DNA of 64,000 nucleotides from Haloparvum alkalitolerans (GTDB lineage: Archaea; Halobacteriota; Halobacteria; Halobacteriales; Haloferacaceae), in NCBI RefSeq assembly GCF_050122995.1, contig NZ_JBNLIA010000002.1, positions 186,001 to 250,000 on the forward strand, given 5' to 3'. A model generated the notes under the pieces. It made no database searches, was not told the origin of the DNA, and worked only from the letters and a program-made list of their open reading frames with translations. Shown here piece after piece: positions 9,200 through 17,216 of this stretch. Both the position numbers and the translations under genes were made by a program. Positions within the stretch are counted from its first letter, which is position 1, and each line of letters begins with the position of its first letter.

Positions 9200-9475
9200 C
9201 TAGAACAACCCCTCCGGCAGGATCGCCAAGATGCGACGGATAACGATGATCCCGAAGCCCAGCAACCCGACCGCGATCAGCGGAAGCAGCCGTCGGCGCC
9301 ACCGCGGCGTCACGTTGAACGGCGCGGTCAGCTCGACGACCACCAGCAGCCCGATCAGGGACATGACGAAGAAGAGCTCGAGCTCCATCGATCCCAGCAG
9401 GGAGAGCAAGAGGATAGCGCCCACCAGCCACGCGGTCACCCCCGTGACGAACCGCTGCCGCTTCGCCGTCGTCAT
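9200..9475 (-). CDS. Small three-helix membrane protein, first gene of MoxR operon
   Basis: 91 residues, almost entirely hydrophobic: three helices at about 13-31, 33-50 and 65-85, with basic loops (RWRRR) that suggest orientation. No catalytic residues are visible. It abuts DUF4350, with its stop directly before that ATG, so it is probably a membrane component of the same unit. No family name is assigned from sequence alone. Confidence 0.7.
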   Translation of the reverse strand: MTTAKRQRFVTGVTAWLVGAILLLSLLGSMELELFFVMSLIGLLVVVELTAPFNVTPRWRRRLLPLIAVGLLGFGIIVIRRILAILPEGLF

Positions 9476-9811
9476 TGGTGAGTGTTGGGATGGGTGGGGG
9501 TTTGTAGCTTGTCGTTGGAGAGCAAGGTTGCGACTACGGTCGGCCGCGGACCGCGTGACGCGATACGGTGATGAAGAATGGGTCGGTACCCCTCGAGTCC
9601 AAGATCAGAGACGCGATCAACCTGTTGATCCAAGCGGCGCGAACGACCGATGCGATCCGCTTGAGGGTTGACGGAGTAACCTCGGATATCCAGAGAATCG
9701 CGAAGGTCTGAAGCGTGGATAGAAGGGGGAGTTGGTAGAGAAAGAGACGGTTCGGGGCCGAAAATGGATATTGAGCGCAGGAAGATTAGGTTGGACTAAT
9801 AGTAGAACGGG
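9476..9811. other. Intergenic region between the MoxR operon and the sugar-nucleotide genes
   Basis: No plausible gene. It contains the upstream region of the small membrane gene, and the Nudix gene at 9812 ends here from the right. No clear repeat or RNA was recognised. Confidence 0.4.
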
Positions 9812-10264
9812 CTAGTAGTCGTTGAGATACCGTTTGATGTATGGATGGAACTCGTCGAACGGTGGCCGGAAGACCTGGAAAGCACCATGCTGATCGTCGC
9901 CGTTGAGCTCGGGATCGTTACGATCGAGGTGAGAGGAATAGGCGGTCGCGAGATAGTGCTTCGAGTCGACACCCCCGGTTGCGGCCGTTTCGTAGAAATG
10001 TTCATAGGTTCCAATACAGCCGTCGATGACTACAGGTTCACCCAGTTCCGCCTCGGCAACGCGATGGACGGCCTCAGTACGGGATTCGTTTTTGAACACC
10101 GTCCCACCGGGAACGAACCATTCGCCTTTCACGGGTTCGTTTTCTCGTTTTCCGAGGAGTACGCCACCGTCGTGTTCGATCACAAGGTCGACTGAGACGA
10201 GTGGGACATTTGCGACGATCGTGCGCCACTCGTCGTCCGCAATCGGCTTTTCGCTGTCAGTCAT
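9812..10264 (-). CDS. Nudix hydrolase, GDP-mannose mannosyl hydrolase type
   Basis: 150 residues. The Nudix box is GGTVFKNESRTEAVHRVAEA followed by ELG. The box has the altered form known from GDP-mannose mannosyl hydrolases (E-x-R-L-x-x-A-E-L-G) instead of REVxEExG. Such enzymes hydrolyse GDP-sugars with inversion at the sugar carbon. Its ATG overlaps the rfbB-like stop by one base, and it is the last gene of the minus-strand unit, so it probably tunes nucleotide-sugar pools for surface glycans. Substrate is inferred from the box only. Confidence 0.82.
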   Translation of the reverse strand: MTDSEKPIADDEWRTIVANVPLVSVDLVIEHDGGVLLGKRENEPVKGEWFVPGGTVFKNESRTEAVHRVAEAELGEPVVIDGCIGTYEHFYETAATGGVDSKHYLATAYSSHLDRNDPELNGDDQHGAFQVFRPPFDEFHPYIKRYLNDY

Positions 10265-11190
10265 CAGCTGAGGTAGTAATCGACTGTTCGTTTGAGCGCG
10301 TCTTCGAAAGAGTGCTGGGGCTCCCAGCCCAGCGCTTTGATCTTGTCGGTGTCGAGCGCGTATCGCTGATCGTGGCCGGCGCGGTCCTCTACGAACTCGA
10401 TGAGATCGTCGGATGCGCCGACGGCATCGAGGATCGACTCGGTAACTTCGAGGTTCGTCTTCTCGGCATGGCTACCGATATTGTACACTTCACCAATGTT
10501 GCCCTCCCGAAGCACTAGATCGAGTGCGCGACAGTTGTCTTCGACGTAGATCCACTCACGTACGTTCGACCCGTCACCGTACACAGGGAGACTCTTCCCG
10601 GTAGCTGCGTTCTGGATGAACTTCGGAATGAGCTTCTCGGCGTGTTGTCGTGGGCCGAAGTTGTTACAGGTTCGAGTGATGACCACGGGGAGGTCGTGTG
10701 TCGTTTGGAAGCTGTTCGCGAGTAGATCCGCACCTGCCTTCGTCGCGGCGTAAGGATTGCGTGGGTTGAGGGGGTCGTCCTCAGAGAAGGTCCCGTCAAG
10801 CACCTGGCCGTACACCTCGTCGGTTGAGATTTGCAGGAAGCGATCGAGATCTGCCTCGTTGGCCGCATCAAGCAATGTCTGTGTTCCCTGGACGTTCGTG
10901 CTTACGAAGGGTTTCGCGCCCTCGATGGAGCGATCGACGTGTGATTCTGCGGCGAAGTTGACGATCGCGTCGACATCGGCGACGAGTTCCGTAACAAGTT
11001 CTTGATTACGGATGTCCCCCTCGACGAACTCGTGGCGTGGGTCATCGAGGACGCCTTCTAGGTTCGTCTTTGAGCCCGCGTACGTTAGTGCGTCCAGTGT
11101 GACGATTTCGTCGTCAACGTGGGTGTCAAGCACGTGGTGTACAAAGTTGGATCCGATAAAGCCGGCACCGCCTGTGACGAGGAGTCGCAT
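10264..11190 (-). CDS. rfbB: dTDP-glucose 4,6-dehydratase
   Basis: 308 residues; extended SDR enzyme converting dTDP-glucose to dTDP-4-keto-6-deoxyglucose. The NAD-binding GGAGFIG is at 7-13, the catalytic T123-D124-E125 in ISTDEVYG, and Y147-x3-K151 in YAATKAG. These three sites define the dehydratase. It diverges from the rfbD-like gene across about 50 nt that must hold both promoters. With rfbA, rfbC and rfbD homologues nearby, the dTDP-L-rhamnose route is complete. Confidence 0.93.
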   Translation of the reverse strand: MRLLVTGGAGFIGSNFVHHVLDTHVDDEIVTLDALTYAGSKTNLEGVLDDPRHEFVEGDIRNQELVTELVADVDAIVNFAAESHVDRSIEGAKPFVSTNVQGTQTLLDAANEADLDRFLQISTDEVYGQVLDGTFSEDDPLNPRNPYAATKAGADLLANSFQTTHDLPVVITRTCNNFGPRQHAEKLIPKFIQNAATGKSLPVYGDGSNVREWIYVEDNCRALDLVLREGNIGEVYNIGSHAEKTNLEVTESILDAVGASDDLIEFVEDRAGHDQRYALDTDKIKALGWEPQHSFEDALKRTVDYYLS

Positions 11191-11242
11191 ACTACCTTAC
11201 TCTCAACAGCACCTATTTATATTCCTGTTGAAATACCGAACT

Positions 11243-12133
11243 ATGCGTCTTCTCGTCGTCGGGGCGAACGGACTTCTCGGTAGCAACGTCGTTTATACCG
11301 GTATCCAGCGCGATTGGACGGTCGCAGGCACGTACCACTCGACACGACCTGAGTTCGAAATCCCGCAGACACAGTTCGACCTCACAGATTCCGAAACGTT
11401 CGACGAAGTACTCGAGACTCATGACCCGGATCTCGTAGTTAACTGCGCCGCGATGACAGATGTGGATGGGTGTGAAAAGAACCCTGATCGGGCAGACGTG
11501 ATCAACGGTGATGCACCGGGCGCGTTGGCGTCCCAGTGTGCGGCAAATGATGTCGAGTTCGTCCACGTCTCGACCGATTACATCTTCGACGGCACCGCGC
11601 GGGACCCGTATTGTGAAGGAGACATGCCAAACCCCGTCCAAGTGTATGGCGACTCGAAGTTAGCGGGCGAACGAGCGGTGCAGGAGGCAGACGGGGACCA
11701 CCTGATCGCGCGGCTCTCGTTCGTATGGGGCGTCCATCGGAGTTCGGGTGAGCTTAACGGGTTTCCGGCGTGGGTCCGTGACCGGCTGGCGTCGAGTGAC
11801 ACTGTCCCGCTCTTCACCGACCAGTGGGTGACGCCGACGCGGGCAGGTCAGGCGGCTGCGACGCTGCTTGATTTGGTCGACTCGGATGCAACCGGGCTGT
11901 ACCACGTCGCTTGTCGATCCTGTGTAACGCCCCACGAGTTCGGCGAGGTACTTGCCGGTCAGCTCGAATCAGATGCGTCGCTGCTCAAAGAGAGGTCGAC
12001 CGACGATGTCAATCGGGACGCGACACGCCCGACGTACACCTGTCTCGATGTGAGTACCGTCGAGTCGCGACTCGGCCGGCCACAGCCGACGCTGGAAGCG
12101 GACGTGAGAGAAATCAGGGACGCTGTGCGCTAG
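11243..12133 (+). CDS. rfbD: dTDP-4-dehydrorhamnose reductase
   Basis: 296 residues from the ATG at 11243. An open frame continues upstream but runs antisense into rfbB, and the TATA-like TATTTATAT just before supports the internal ATG. It has GANGLLGS (7-14), the NCAAMTDVDGCE motif, STDYIFDG and Y135-x3-K139 (VYGDSKLAGE), all typical of RmlD. It reduces dTDP-4-keto-L-rhamnose to dTDP-L-rhamnose with NAD(P)H. The stop overlaps the convergent small zinc-ribbon gene by 4 nt. Confidence 0.92.
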   Translation: MRLLVVGANGLLGSNVVYTGIQRDWTVAGTYHSTRPEFEIPQTQFDLTDSETFDEVLETHDPDLVVNCAAMTDVDGCEKNPDRADVINGDAPGALASQCAANDVEFVHVSTDYIFDGTARDPYCEGDMPNPVQVYGDSKLAGERAVQEADGDHLIARLSFVWGVHRSSGELNGFPAWVRDRLASSDTVPLFTDQWVTPTRAGQAAATLLDLVDSDATGLYHVACRSCVTPHEFGEVLAGQLESDASLLKERSTDDVNRDATRPTYTCLDVSTVESRLGRPQPTLEADVREIRDAVR

Positions 12134-12309
12134 ATCTCGTAGCGCTCGCGGTTTTCGAGGAAGTGCTCGCGCACCTCTTCTGGTAGGTCGTCGAACCGGA
12201 GGACTCCCTGACAGCCGAGTCCGGGACACTTCATCACGCGGTTAGACTCGAGCTCATTCGCGGCGACGACGGTGCCACAGTCCGGACAGGAGTGAGTGAT
12301 GATGCGCAT
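12130..12309 (-). CDS. 59-residue zinc-ribbon protein
   Basis: A short gene read on the minus strand from ATG 12309. It has CPDCG near the N-terminus and CPGLGC 17 residues later, so four cysteines form a probable zinc ribbon, followed by an acidic/basic helix (FDDLPEEVREHFLENRERYEI). It sits 2 nt downstream of the thymidylyltransferase stop, so it is in the rfbC-rfbA unit. No family name is recognised. Such tiny zinc proteins are common in haloarchaea and may act in nucleic-acid or protein binding; the role here is unknown. Confidence 0.7.
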   Translation of the reverse strand: MRIITHSCPDCGTVVAANELESNRVMKCPGLGCQGVLRFDDLPEEVREHFLENRERYEI

Positions 12310-12311
12310 GG

Positions 12312-13385
12312 TTACAGTTTGAGCTGGGAGTTCTCGCCGACGACGAGGCGGCGGCCCTCGGGGAGATGATTCTCCGCACTCTCGACGTTCGCGCTCCGGC
12401 CAAGGAGACTGTCGACGATTCGCCCCGACGCCGTGATCGTCGAGTCGCCGATGACGACGCTGTTCTCAATGTGCACGTTCTCGAGTGTGGAGTTCGCGCC
12501 GACCGAAGTGTATGGCCCGACATAGGTACCGCTCTTGATGACCGTATCTTCAGCGATCGAGACCGGCCCGCGGACGACCGCGCCGTCCTCGATGACCGCA
12601 GATTCGTGGAGTTCGATACGGCCGTTAACCTCTGCGCCGTCCTCGACCGTACCTGCGGTCTCAAGTACTTTGTCCTCGAGGACAAGCCGGTTAGCGTGGA
12701 GGATGTCCTCGGGCTTCCCGGTGTCCTTCCACCAACCCGTAACAACGTGCGAGTCGATCGCGTGGCCGTCTTCGAGTAGGTCCTGGATGGCATCCGTGAT
12801 CTCGAGTTCGCCTCGCCACGACGGTTCGAGGTCGTCAATGGCGTCGAAGATCGCGGCAGAGAAGACATACATCCCGACAAGTGCGAGGTTCGTTGGCGGG
12901 TCGTCAGGCTTTTCGATGAGCTCCGTAACGTTGCCCGAATCGTCGACGCCCGCAATTCCGAACGCCTGGGGGTTCTCGACCTCTTGGAGCGCGATACCCG
13001 CGCCGTAGTCGCCCGCTTGGAAGCTCTCGACGAGGTCGGTGACACCCGACTTGAGGATATTGTCCCCGAGGTACATTACGAAGTCGTCGTCACCGACGAA
13101 GTCGCGGGCACAGCCCGCGGCGTGCGCGAGCCCGAGCGGGTTCCCTTGGACGATGTACGTAATCTCGACCCCGTACTTCGAGCCGTCGCCGAGGAGTTCC
13201 TGAATCTCGTCGCGACCCTTGTTGCCGAGGACAACCCCGATCTCGGTGATTCCTGCCTCCTTGAGGTCGTCGATGGCGTATTCGAGAACCGGTTTGTTCG
13301 CCACCGGGACGAGCTGTTTCGGACCGGTGTGAGTGATCGGGCGGAGGCGTGAACCTGTCCCGCCGGAGAGGAGTACACCTTTCAT
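12312..13385 (-). CDS. rfbA: Glucose-1-phosphate thymidylyltransferase, long archaeal form
   Basis: 357 residues. The nucleotidyltransferase signature LLSGGTGSRLRPITHTGPKQ is near the N-terminus, and EKP (ELIEKPDDPPTN) is in the sugar-binding region. Unlike the 290-residue bacterial RmlA, it has a C-terminal left-handed beta-helix with hexapeptide-like repeats from about residue 240 (IEDGAVVRGPVSIAEDTVIK). It makes dTDP-glucose, the first step of dTDP-rhamnose synthesis. It is 3 nt downstream of the epimerase gene in the same unit. Confidence 0.9.
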   Translation of the reverse strand: MKGVLLSGGTGSRLRPITHTGPKQLVPVANKPVLEYAIDDLKEAGITEIGVVLGNKGRDEIQELLGDGSKYGVEITYIVQGNPLGLAHAAGCARDFVGDDDFVMYLGDNILKSGVTDLVESFQAGDYGAGIALQEVENPQAFGIAGVDDSGNVTELIEKPDDPPTNLALVGMYVFSAAIFDAIDDLEPSWRGELEITDAIQDLLEDGHAIDSHVVTGWWKDTGKPEDILHANRLVLEDKVLETAGTVEDGAEVNGRIELHESAVIEDGAVVRGPVSIAEDTVIKSGTYVGPYTSVGANSTLENVHIENSVVIGDSTITASGRIVDSLLGRSANVESAENHLPEGRRLVVGENSQLKL

Positions 13386-13388
13386 CGT

Positions 13389-13868
13389 TCACCCGTCCGG
13401 GTTCTCGTCCCAATCCAGCGGAATGTGGTCGGTGTCCGGCGGTAGCCGTTCCTCGTCCGGGTCCTCGTAATCGTAGAGATTGGTCGGAAAGTTCACTAGG
13501 AAGGACGGTTCGTCGCCGATAGCCTTGAAGCCGTGCCAGCAATCGCCCGGAATCCGGATGACCTGCTGACTGTGCTCGCCGATGACGAACGTGTCGAGGT
13601 TGCCCTCCGTAGGTGAATGCTCGCGGTCGTCGTAAACGCCGACCTTGATTCGCCCCGAGGGACAGACGAAGTGATCGACCTGTCCTCGATTGTGCTTGTG
13701 CCACGCCCGGACGACACCGGGGTACGTCATCGAGTAGTAGGACATTGCCGGTTCTGGGTCATACGTGTCCCAGTCCTCGCGGAACACCTCGACCAGATGG
13801 CCGCGCTCATCCGCGTTTACTTGGAGGTCGCGGACCTCTACGCCCTGTATCATGTGTTGAATGACCAA
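13389..13868 (-). CDS. rfbC: dTDP-4-dehydrorhamnose 3,5-epimerase-type protein
   Basis: 159 residues; cupin epimerase. Typical features are DERGHLVEVFRED, the active-site region RAWHKHNRGQVDHFVCPSG and the GDCWHGFKA strand. The family uses a His and a Tyr as acid/base; the His in AWHKH is visible. An ATG 15 nt further in (13853) is also possible and would begin MIQGVEVRDL. It is the first gene of the minus-strand rhamnose unit, and an AT-rich promoter region lies upstream. Confidence 0.85.
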   Translation of the reverse strand: MVIQHMIQGVEVRDLQVNADERGHLVEVFREDWDTYDPEPAMSYYSMTYPGVVRAWHKHNRGQVDHFVCPSGRIKVGVYDDREHSPTEGNLDTFVIGEHSQQVIRIPGDCWHGFKAIGDEPSFLVNFPTNLYDYEDPDEERLPPDTDHIPLDWDENPDG

Positions 13869-14113
13869 TTCTATGAATTTACAGTTTGGGATTTGAGAAA
13901 GCAGTATACTACTTTTCCATGCATTCTTGGCAGTACTAGATTAAACTACCTTTCGGGCTTCCACGTGCGATTACAAAATAAAATAGCTTGAACACTGTTT
14001 GGACAGGTTCTACTACTGTACAATCGAAGGGGCAGACTTTCATAATAGTGTAGAATAGTGGTGAATAGAGATTTACTCTGTGAGTACTGATTAACGCTAC
14101 TGACGACGCCTCC
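13869..14113. promoter_or_regulatory. AT-rich divergent promoter region at the edge of the glycan island
   Basis: A marked drop in G+C starts here, between the divergent epimerase and glycosyltransferase genes. Several T/A-rich boxes could serve as TATA elements for both sides. No gene was recognised. The base-composition change marks the left edge of the 14-30 kb island. Confidence 0.45.
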
Positions 14114-15061
14114 ATGTCACCAACAAATCCTCAGACGACGGTACATCTGGTAGTTGACTATCTAGCATACCATTCAGGTCAATCCAAGGTTGCAATCACT
14201 CGGGCCAAGGCGCTCGAAGAATTTGGGTATCACACTAAGATCTGGGCCGCTGATGTGGATTTTGAGTTTGCCGAGTCGAAGTTTGACATTGAGACAGTAA
14301 GTAATGTTGGTCCGGTTGGTATGCCGTTACTCGCTCGCCCAATCTCTGTACCGGACGAGGATGTCGTTCTTTTGGAGGGGGGCGCCTTGGGGAACTTCTT
14401 TCTGCACAATAACAACGTCATTTACGTGAACCACGGCTTTGTCCCACGTAACGTCACAAACACACGAAGAATCTCTCATATGGCGTATATCGCAACCAGA
14501 ATACCGCAGTTGCGGTACGCTGACAAATTGTATTCCGTCTCCGAGTACGCCAAAAATCAGCTTGAATCTAAGTTGGGGTACCACTCATCAGTGGTCTACA
14601 ACCCCATCGATACTGATCGGTTTAGGCCCTTAGACACCAACCAACATCATGAGTTGGGGGTCCTTTCTGGGAGCCGCTCACTAGCGAACGCTCTCGAACA
14701 AACGGATATTGAGATATATTCACCCGAATTCATCGCAGAAAATGATTTACCGGAGTTCTACTCTAGTCTTTCGGTATTCTGCCATCTGACTGAATGGGAT
14801 AGTTTTGGACTTCCCGTCGTTGAATCGATGGCGTGTGGCACACCACCTGTCGTACTAGAGAATTCTGCAAAAAGAGAGATCGTCGGTATGGAAGAGTTGA
14901 TTGCTGGCTCACCTGATGAAGCGGTAGAGATGATTGAGCAACTGATTGATGATGATAGAACCCGTGAGGAGCTAGGTGAAAAAAGCCGGTTGAGGGTTAA
15001 AAATATGTTTGATCATATAAGAACAGTCCAAGATTTCATGCTAGAATTATCAAATTTATAG
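14114..15061 (+). CDS. Glycosyltransferase, GT4/GT1-like, short form
   Basis: 315 residues. The acceptor half is weakly conserved. The donor half has the GT-B pattern (VYNPIDTDRF and LTEWDSFGLPVVESMACGTPPVV), where E-S-F-G-L-P with E-S-M-A-x-G binds the nucleotide. The segment between these motifs is shorter than usual (the K-G strand is hard to see), so the protein is compact. It probably transfers a sugar to a surface glycan. It is alone on the + strand and its G+C is lower than that of the rhamnose genes. Confidence 0.8.
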   Translation: MSPTNPQTTVHLVVDYLAYHSGQSKVAITRAKALEEFGYHTKIWAADVDFEFAESKFDIETVSNVGPVGMPLLARPISVPDEDVVLLEGGALGNFFLHNNNVIYVNHGFVPRNVTNTRRISHMAYIATRIPQLRYADKLYSVSEYAKNQLESKLGYHSSVVYNPIDTDRFRPLDTNQHHELGVLSGSRSLANALEQTDIEIYSPEFIAENDLPEFYSSLSVFCHLTEWDSFGLPVVESMACGTPPVVLENSAKREIVGMEELIAGSPDEAVEMIEQLIDDDRTREELGEKSRLRVKNMFDHIRTVQDFMLELSNL

Positions 15062-15332
15062 GCAGTGCTCAAATTCGCTGGTTTCATACAATATCGAACA
15101 TCTGAGCCACAGATTAGCAGTATTTGTGACAGTGTTGCTCAAATCGTTTCTTCACCAGGCTTGGAGCACCTTAGACTCTGACCACTACGGATCGCGGAGT
15201 TGATCTGAAACAGTCAACTCAACGCTAAAGCGGAAGTAAGGTGCGTTCATCCGTTTACGACGATGGTGGTAGTTCCGCAAACTCACTATCGCCTGTCTTA
15301 GTCAGAACACTAAATGAAAATTTAGCTTTGAT

Positions 15333-16052
15333 TCACGAATTTATTATATAGACTATATTACCACCCCACATACGATGGTAAAGTGATCTACTTATTCTGA
15401 ATGTCGCTGCATCCATATTTCCAGCAAGTGTACGTACTGGATTGTCGTGTGAATCAAAGTGACGACGGCTCGGTGTTAGCTGAGAATATCTAACATCAAA
15501 ACGCTCGACTATCTTCTGAATATCCGCTAATGTCCACCAATGAACGTGGCCAACATCGCGCTTTGAGTCTTCCCACGTAAAAATACCAAGTTTGTTCTGT
15601 GCCCGACGGCAGTAATTATACTCGATCGGAACTTTAGCAATCACCGTTTCAGCAATTCTGATGGCTTCCTCAAGAACTGTTACTGGCTCCCTCACGTGTT
15701 CTAAAATATCCATGAGACAACAAACATCGAATTTTTTGTCCTTAATTGGGGTTCTTTGTGCGTCTCCAACGATACAACGTTTCTCGTCGGCGATCTCGTC
15801 GGCCACGTACACAGCTCGCGTCGAAAAATCAAGACCAACAGTTTCCTCCGCATCAAACCACTCAGAGAGAAGGCTGAGGACTTCCCCCGACCCAAAACCC
15901 AGTTCAACTATAGAGTCGCAGGAGGTTATTCCTGCTTCCTCAAGAACCTCCGTCACGTGAGACACCTTCCAAGCAGTCACATCCTCCTTGAGATTAAACA
16001 AATGATTCTCTTCGTACATTCTCTGTAATTCTCCATCACTTTCAATAGCCAT
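15333..16052 (-). CDS. Class I SAM-dependent methyltransferase
   Basis: 239 residues. SAM motif I is VELGFGSGEVLSLL, followed by an acidic strand end (ETVGLDFS), VGDAQRTPI and DVCCLMDILEHVREP (motif IV/post). This is a Methyltransf_11-type fold acting on small molecules or sugars. Given the glycosyltransferases around it, O-methylation of a surface glycan is the likely job. It lies between the first glycosyltransferase and the IS6-type element. The roughly 270 nt on its left show no gene. Confidence 0.82.
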   Translation of the reverse strand: MAIESDGELQRMYEENHLFNLKEDVTAWKVSHVTEVLEEAGITSCDSIVELGFGSGEVLSLLSEWFDAEETVGLDFSTRAVYVADEIADEKRCIVGDAQRTPIKDKKFDVCCLMDILEHVREPVTVLEEAIRIAETVIAKVPIEYNYCRRAQNKLGIFTWEDSKRDVGHVHWWTLADIQKIVERFDVRYSQLTPSRRHFDSHDNPVRTLAGNMDAATFRISRSLYHRMWGGNIVYIINS

Positions 16053-16139
16053 AACTAATCAATATCAACGTGGCCACAAATAGCTACTTCATCAACACAT
16101 TAAGCAGTTTAGTATCTCACAAATCGGTAATCGCCCAAC

Positions 16140-16838
16140 GGCGGTGTTCAGATAAGGATTGAAAAGTGAGGCGGTGCGTTTTCAAAGTGATCTATGCCCG
16201 AAAACGACCGCCTCAGCGGCTGTTTAGACGAGATCAACTTAGAGTTTGTGGAGCGAGAGGCAACACCGCCGCTGTTGATGAAGCTCAGTATTCAGCTTCA
16301 TTTGTCTGGATTGTCGCTTTCGAATACTGTTTCATTTCTTGAGGTATTCGGTGTTGATCGAGTTCGCTCCACCGTGCATAACTGGGTTCACAAGGCCGAT
16401 TTACAGCCGGAATCTGGTCGAAGTCCGAATCACGTTGCGGTTGATGAGACCGTGATTCAGCTTGACGACGAACAATATTGGCTGTACGCCGCCGTTGATC
16501 CTGATTCAAACGATTTGCTACATACAAAGCTTGAACCGACGAGAACGAACGTGATCGCAGATCAGTTTTTTGCTGAACTTCGCGAAAAACATGATGTAGA
16601 TAACGCGATCATTCTCGTTGATGGTGCGGTTCCTCTTCACCGAGCATGTGAAAAACATGGCCTCGATTTCAGATACGAACGACATGGAAATCGGAACAGC
16701 GTCGAACGTGTCTTTCGTGAGGTAAAACGCAGAACTACCAGCTTCTCAAACTGTTTCAGCAACGCCGAAGCAGAAACTGCTGACGAGTGGCTGATATCGT
16801 TCGCTTTCGCATGGAATCAGCTTATCTGAACAGTACCC
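16140..16838 (+). mobile_element. IS6-type insertion sequence (ISH14/ISH29-like)
   Basis: About 699 nt with a single transposase. Terminal inverted repeats are visible: left 16140-16156 and right 16822-16838 share TGTTCAGATAAG and differ at three outer positions over 17 bp. I see no 8-bp direct repeat at the two ends, which fits recombination after replicative insertion or an old copy. It lies between the methyltransferase and membrane-protein genes inside the low-G+C island. Confidence 0.82.
16194..16829 (+). CDS. IS6 family DDE transposase
   Basis: 211 residues, full length for the short haloarchaeal IS6 group. The DDE residues appear as VDETV (first Asp), IILVDGAV (second Asp) and RNSVERVFREVKRRT (Glu). 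The N-terminal HTH region (LSNTVSFLEVFGVDRVRSTVHNWV) is present. No stop or frameshift was found, so the element may be active. The stop codon lies inside the right inverted repeat. Confidence 0.93.
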   Translation: MPENDRLSGCLDEINLEFVEREATPPLLMKLSIQLHLSGLSLSNTVSFLEVFGVDRVRSTVHNWVHKADLQPESGRSPNHVAVDETVIQLDDEQYWLYAAVDPDSNDLLHTKLEPTRTNVIADQFFAELREKHDVDNAIILVDGAVPLHRACEKHGLDFRYERHGNRNSVERVFREVKRRTTSFSNCFSNAEAETADEWLISFAFAWNQLI

Positions 16839-17216
16839 GCTGTCGCTCCACAAAATCCAAATCAATCCAGTTCGTGCATCCACTGAGGCGGGCGATTTCT
16901 GGTATAGACCACCAAGAAATTCTCCCGCTTCACTCTTCATCCTTAACTAAACACGACCGTCAATAGACACCAAAAATTCAACAATCGAGACGCTATCCGG
17001 TGATAATCCAGTCAATTGGAGTCGGATACAAGGCTTCGTCACCAGCTCGTGTGTCTCCTCTTTCTCCAGAATGTCTAACTCGATACAACGCTTTTACTGC
17101 TGAGGTGGCTGAAACAGAGCATGAGTTACTCGACTTTTAGACTACCCCATTCCTGATCGCAACGCCACCATGAAGTAGAAACTTATAACATACTCATTCT
17201 CGTACACAACACATCT
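16839..17216. other. Non-coding stretch after the IS6-type element
   Basis: No open frame with protein-like features. A TATA-like ACTTATAAC at about 17180-17188 lies roughly 30 nt before the ATG at 17217, a good fit to a leaderless promoter. The remainder may be debris of an older gene, but I could not identify it. Confidence 0.45.

Noticed and set aside
11012..11242. Extended N-terminus of the rfbD-like gene
   Set aside because: The extra 77 residues overlap rfbB antisense and lack hydrophobic pattern; the TATA box and GANGLLGS position support ATG 11243.
15062..15332. Possible broken transposase between the glycosyltransferase and methyltransferase
   Set aside because: Mixed composition hints at debris, but no frame gives DDE or HUH motifs.
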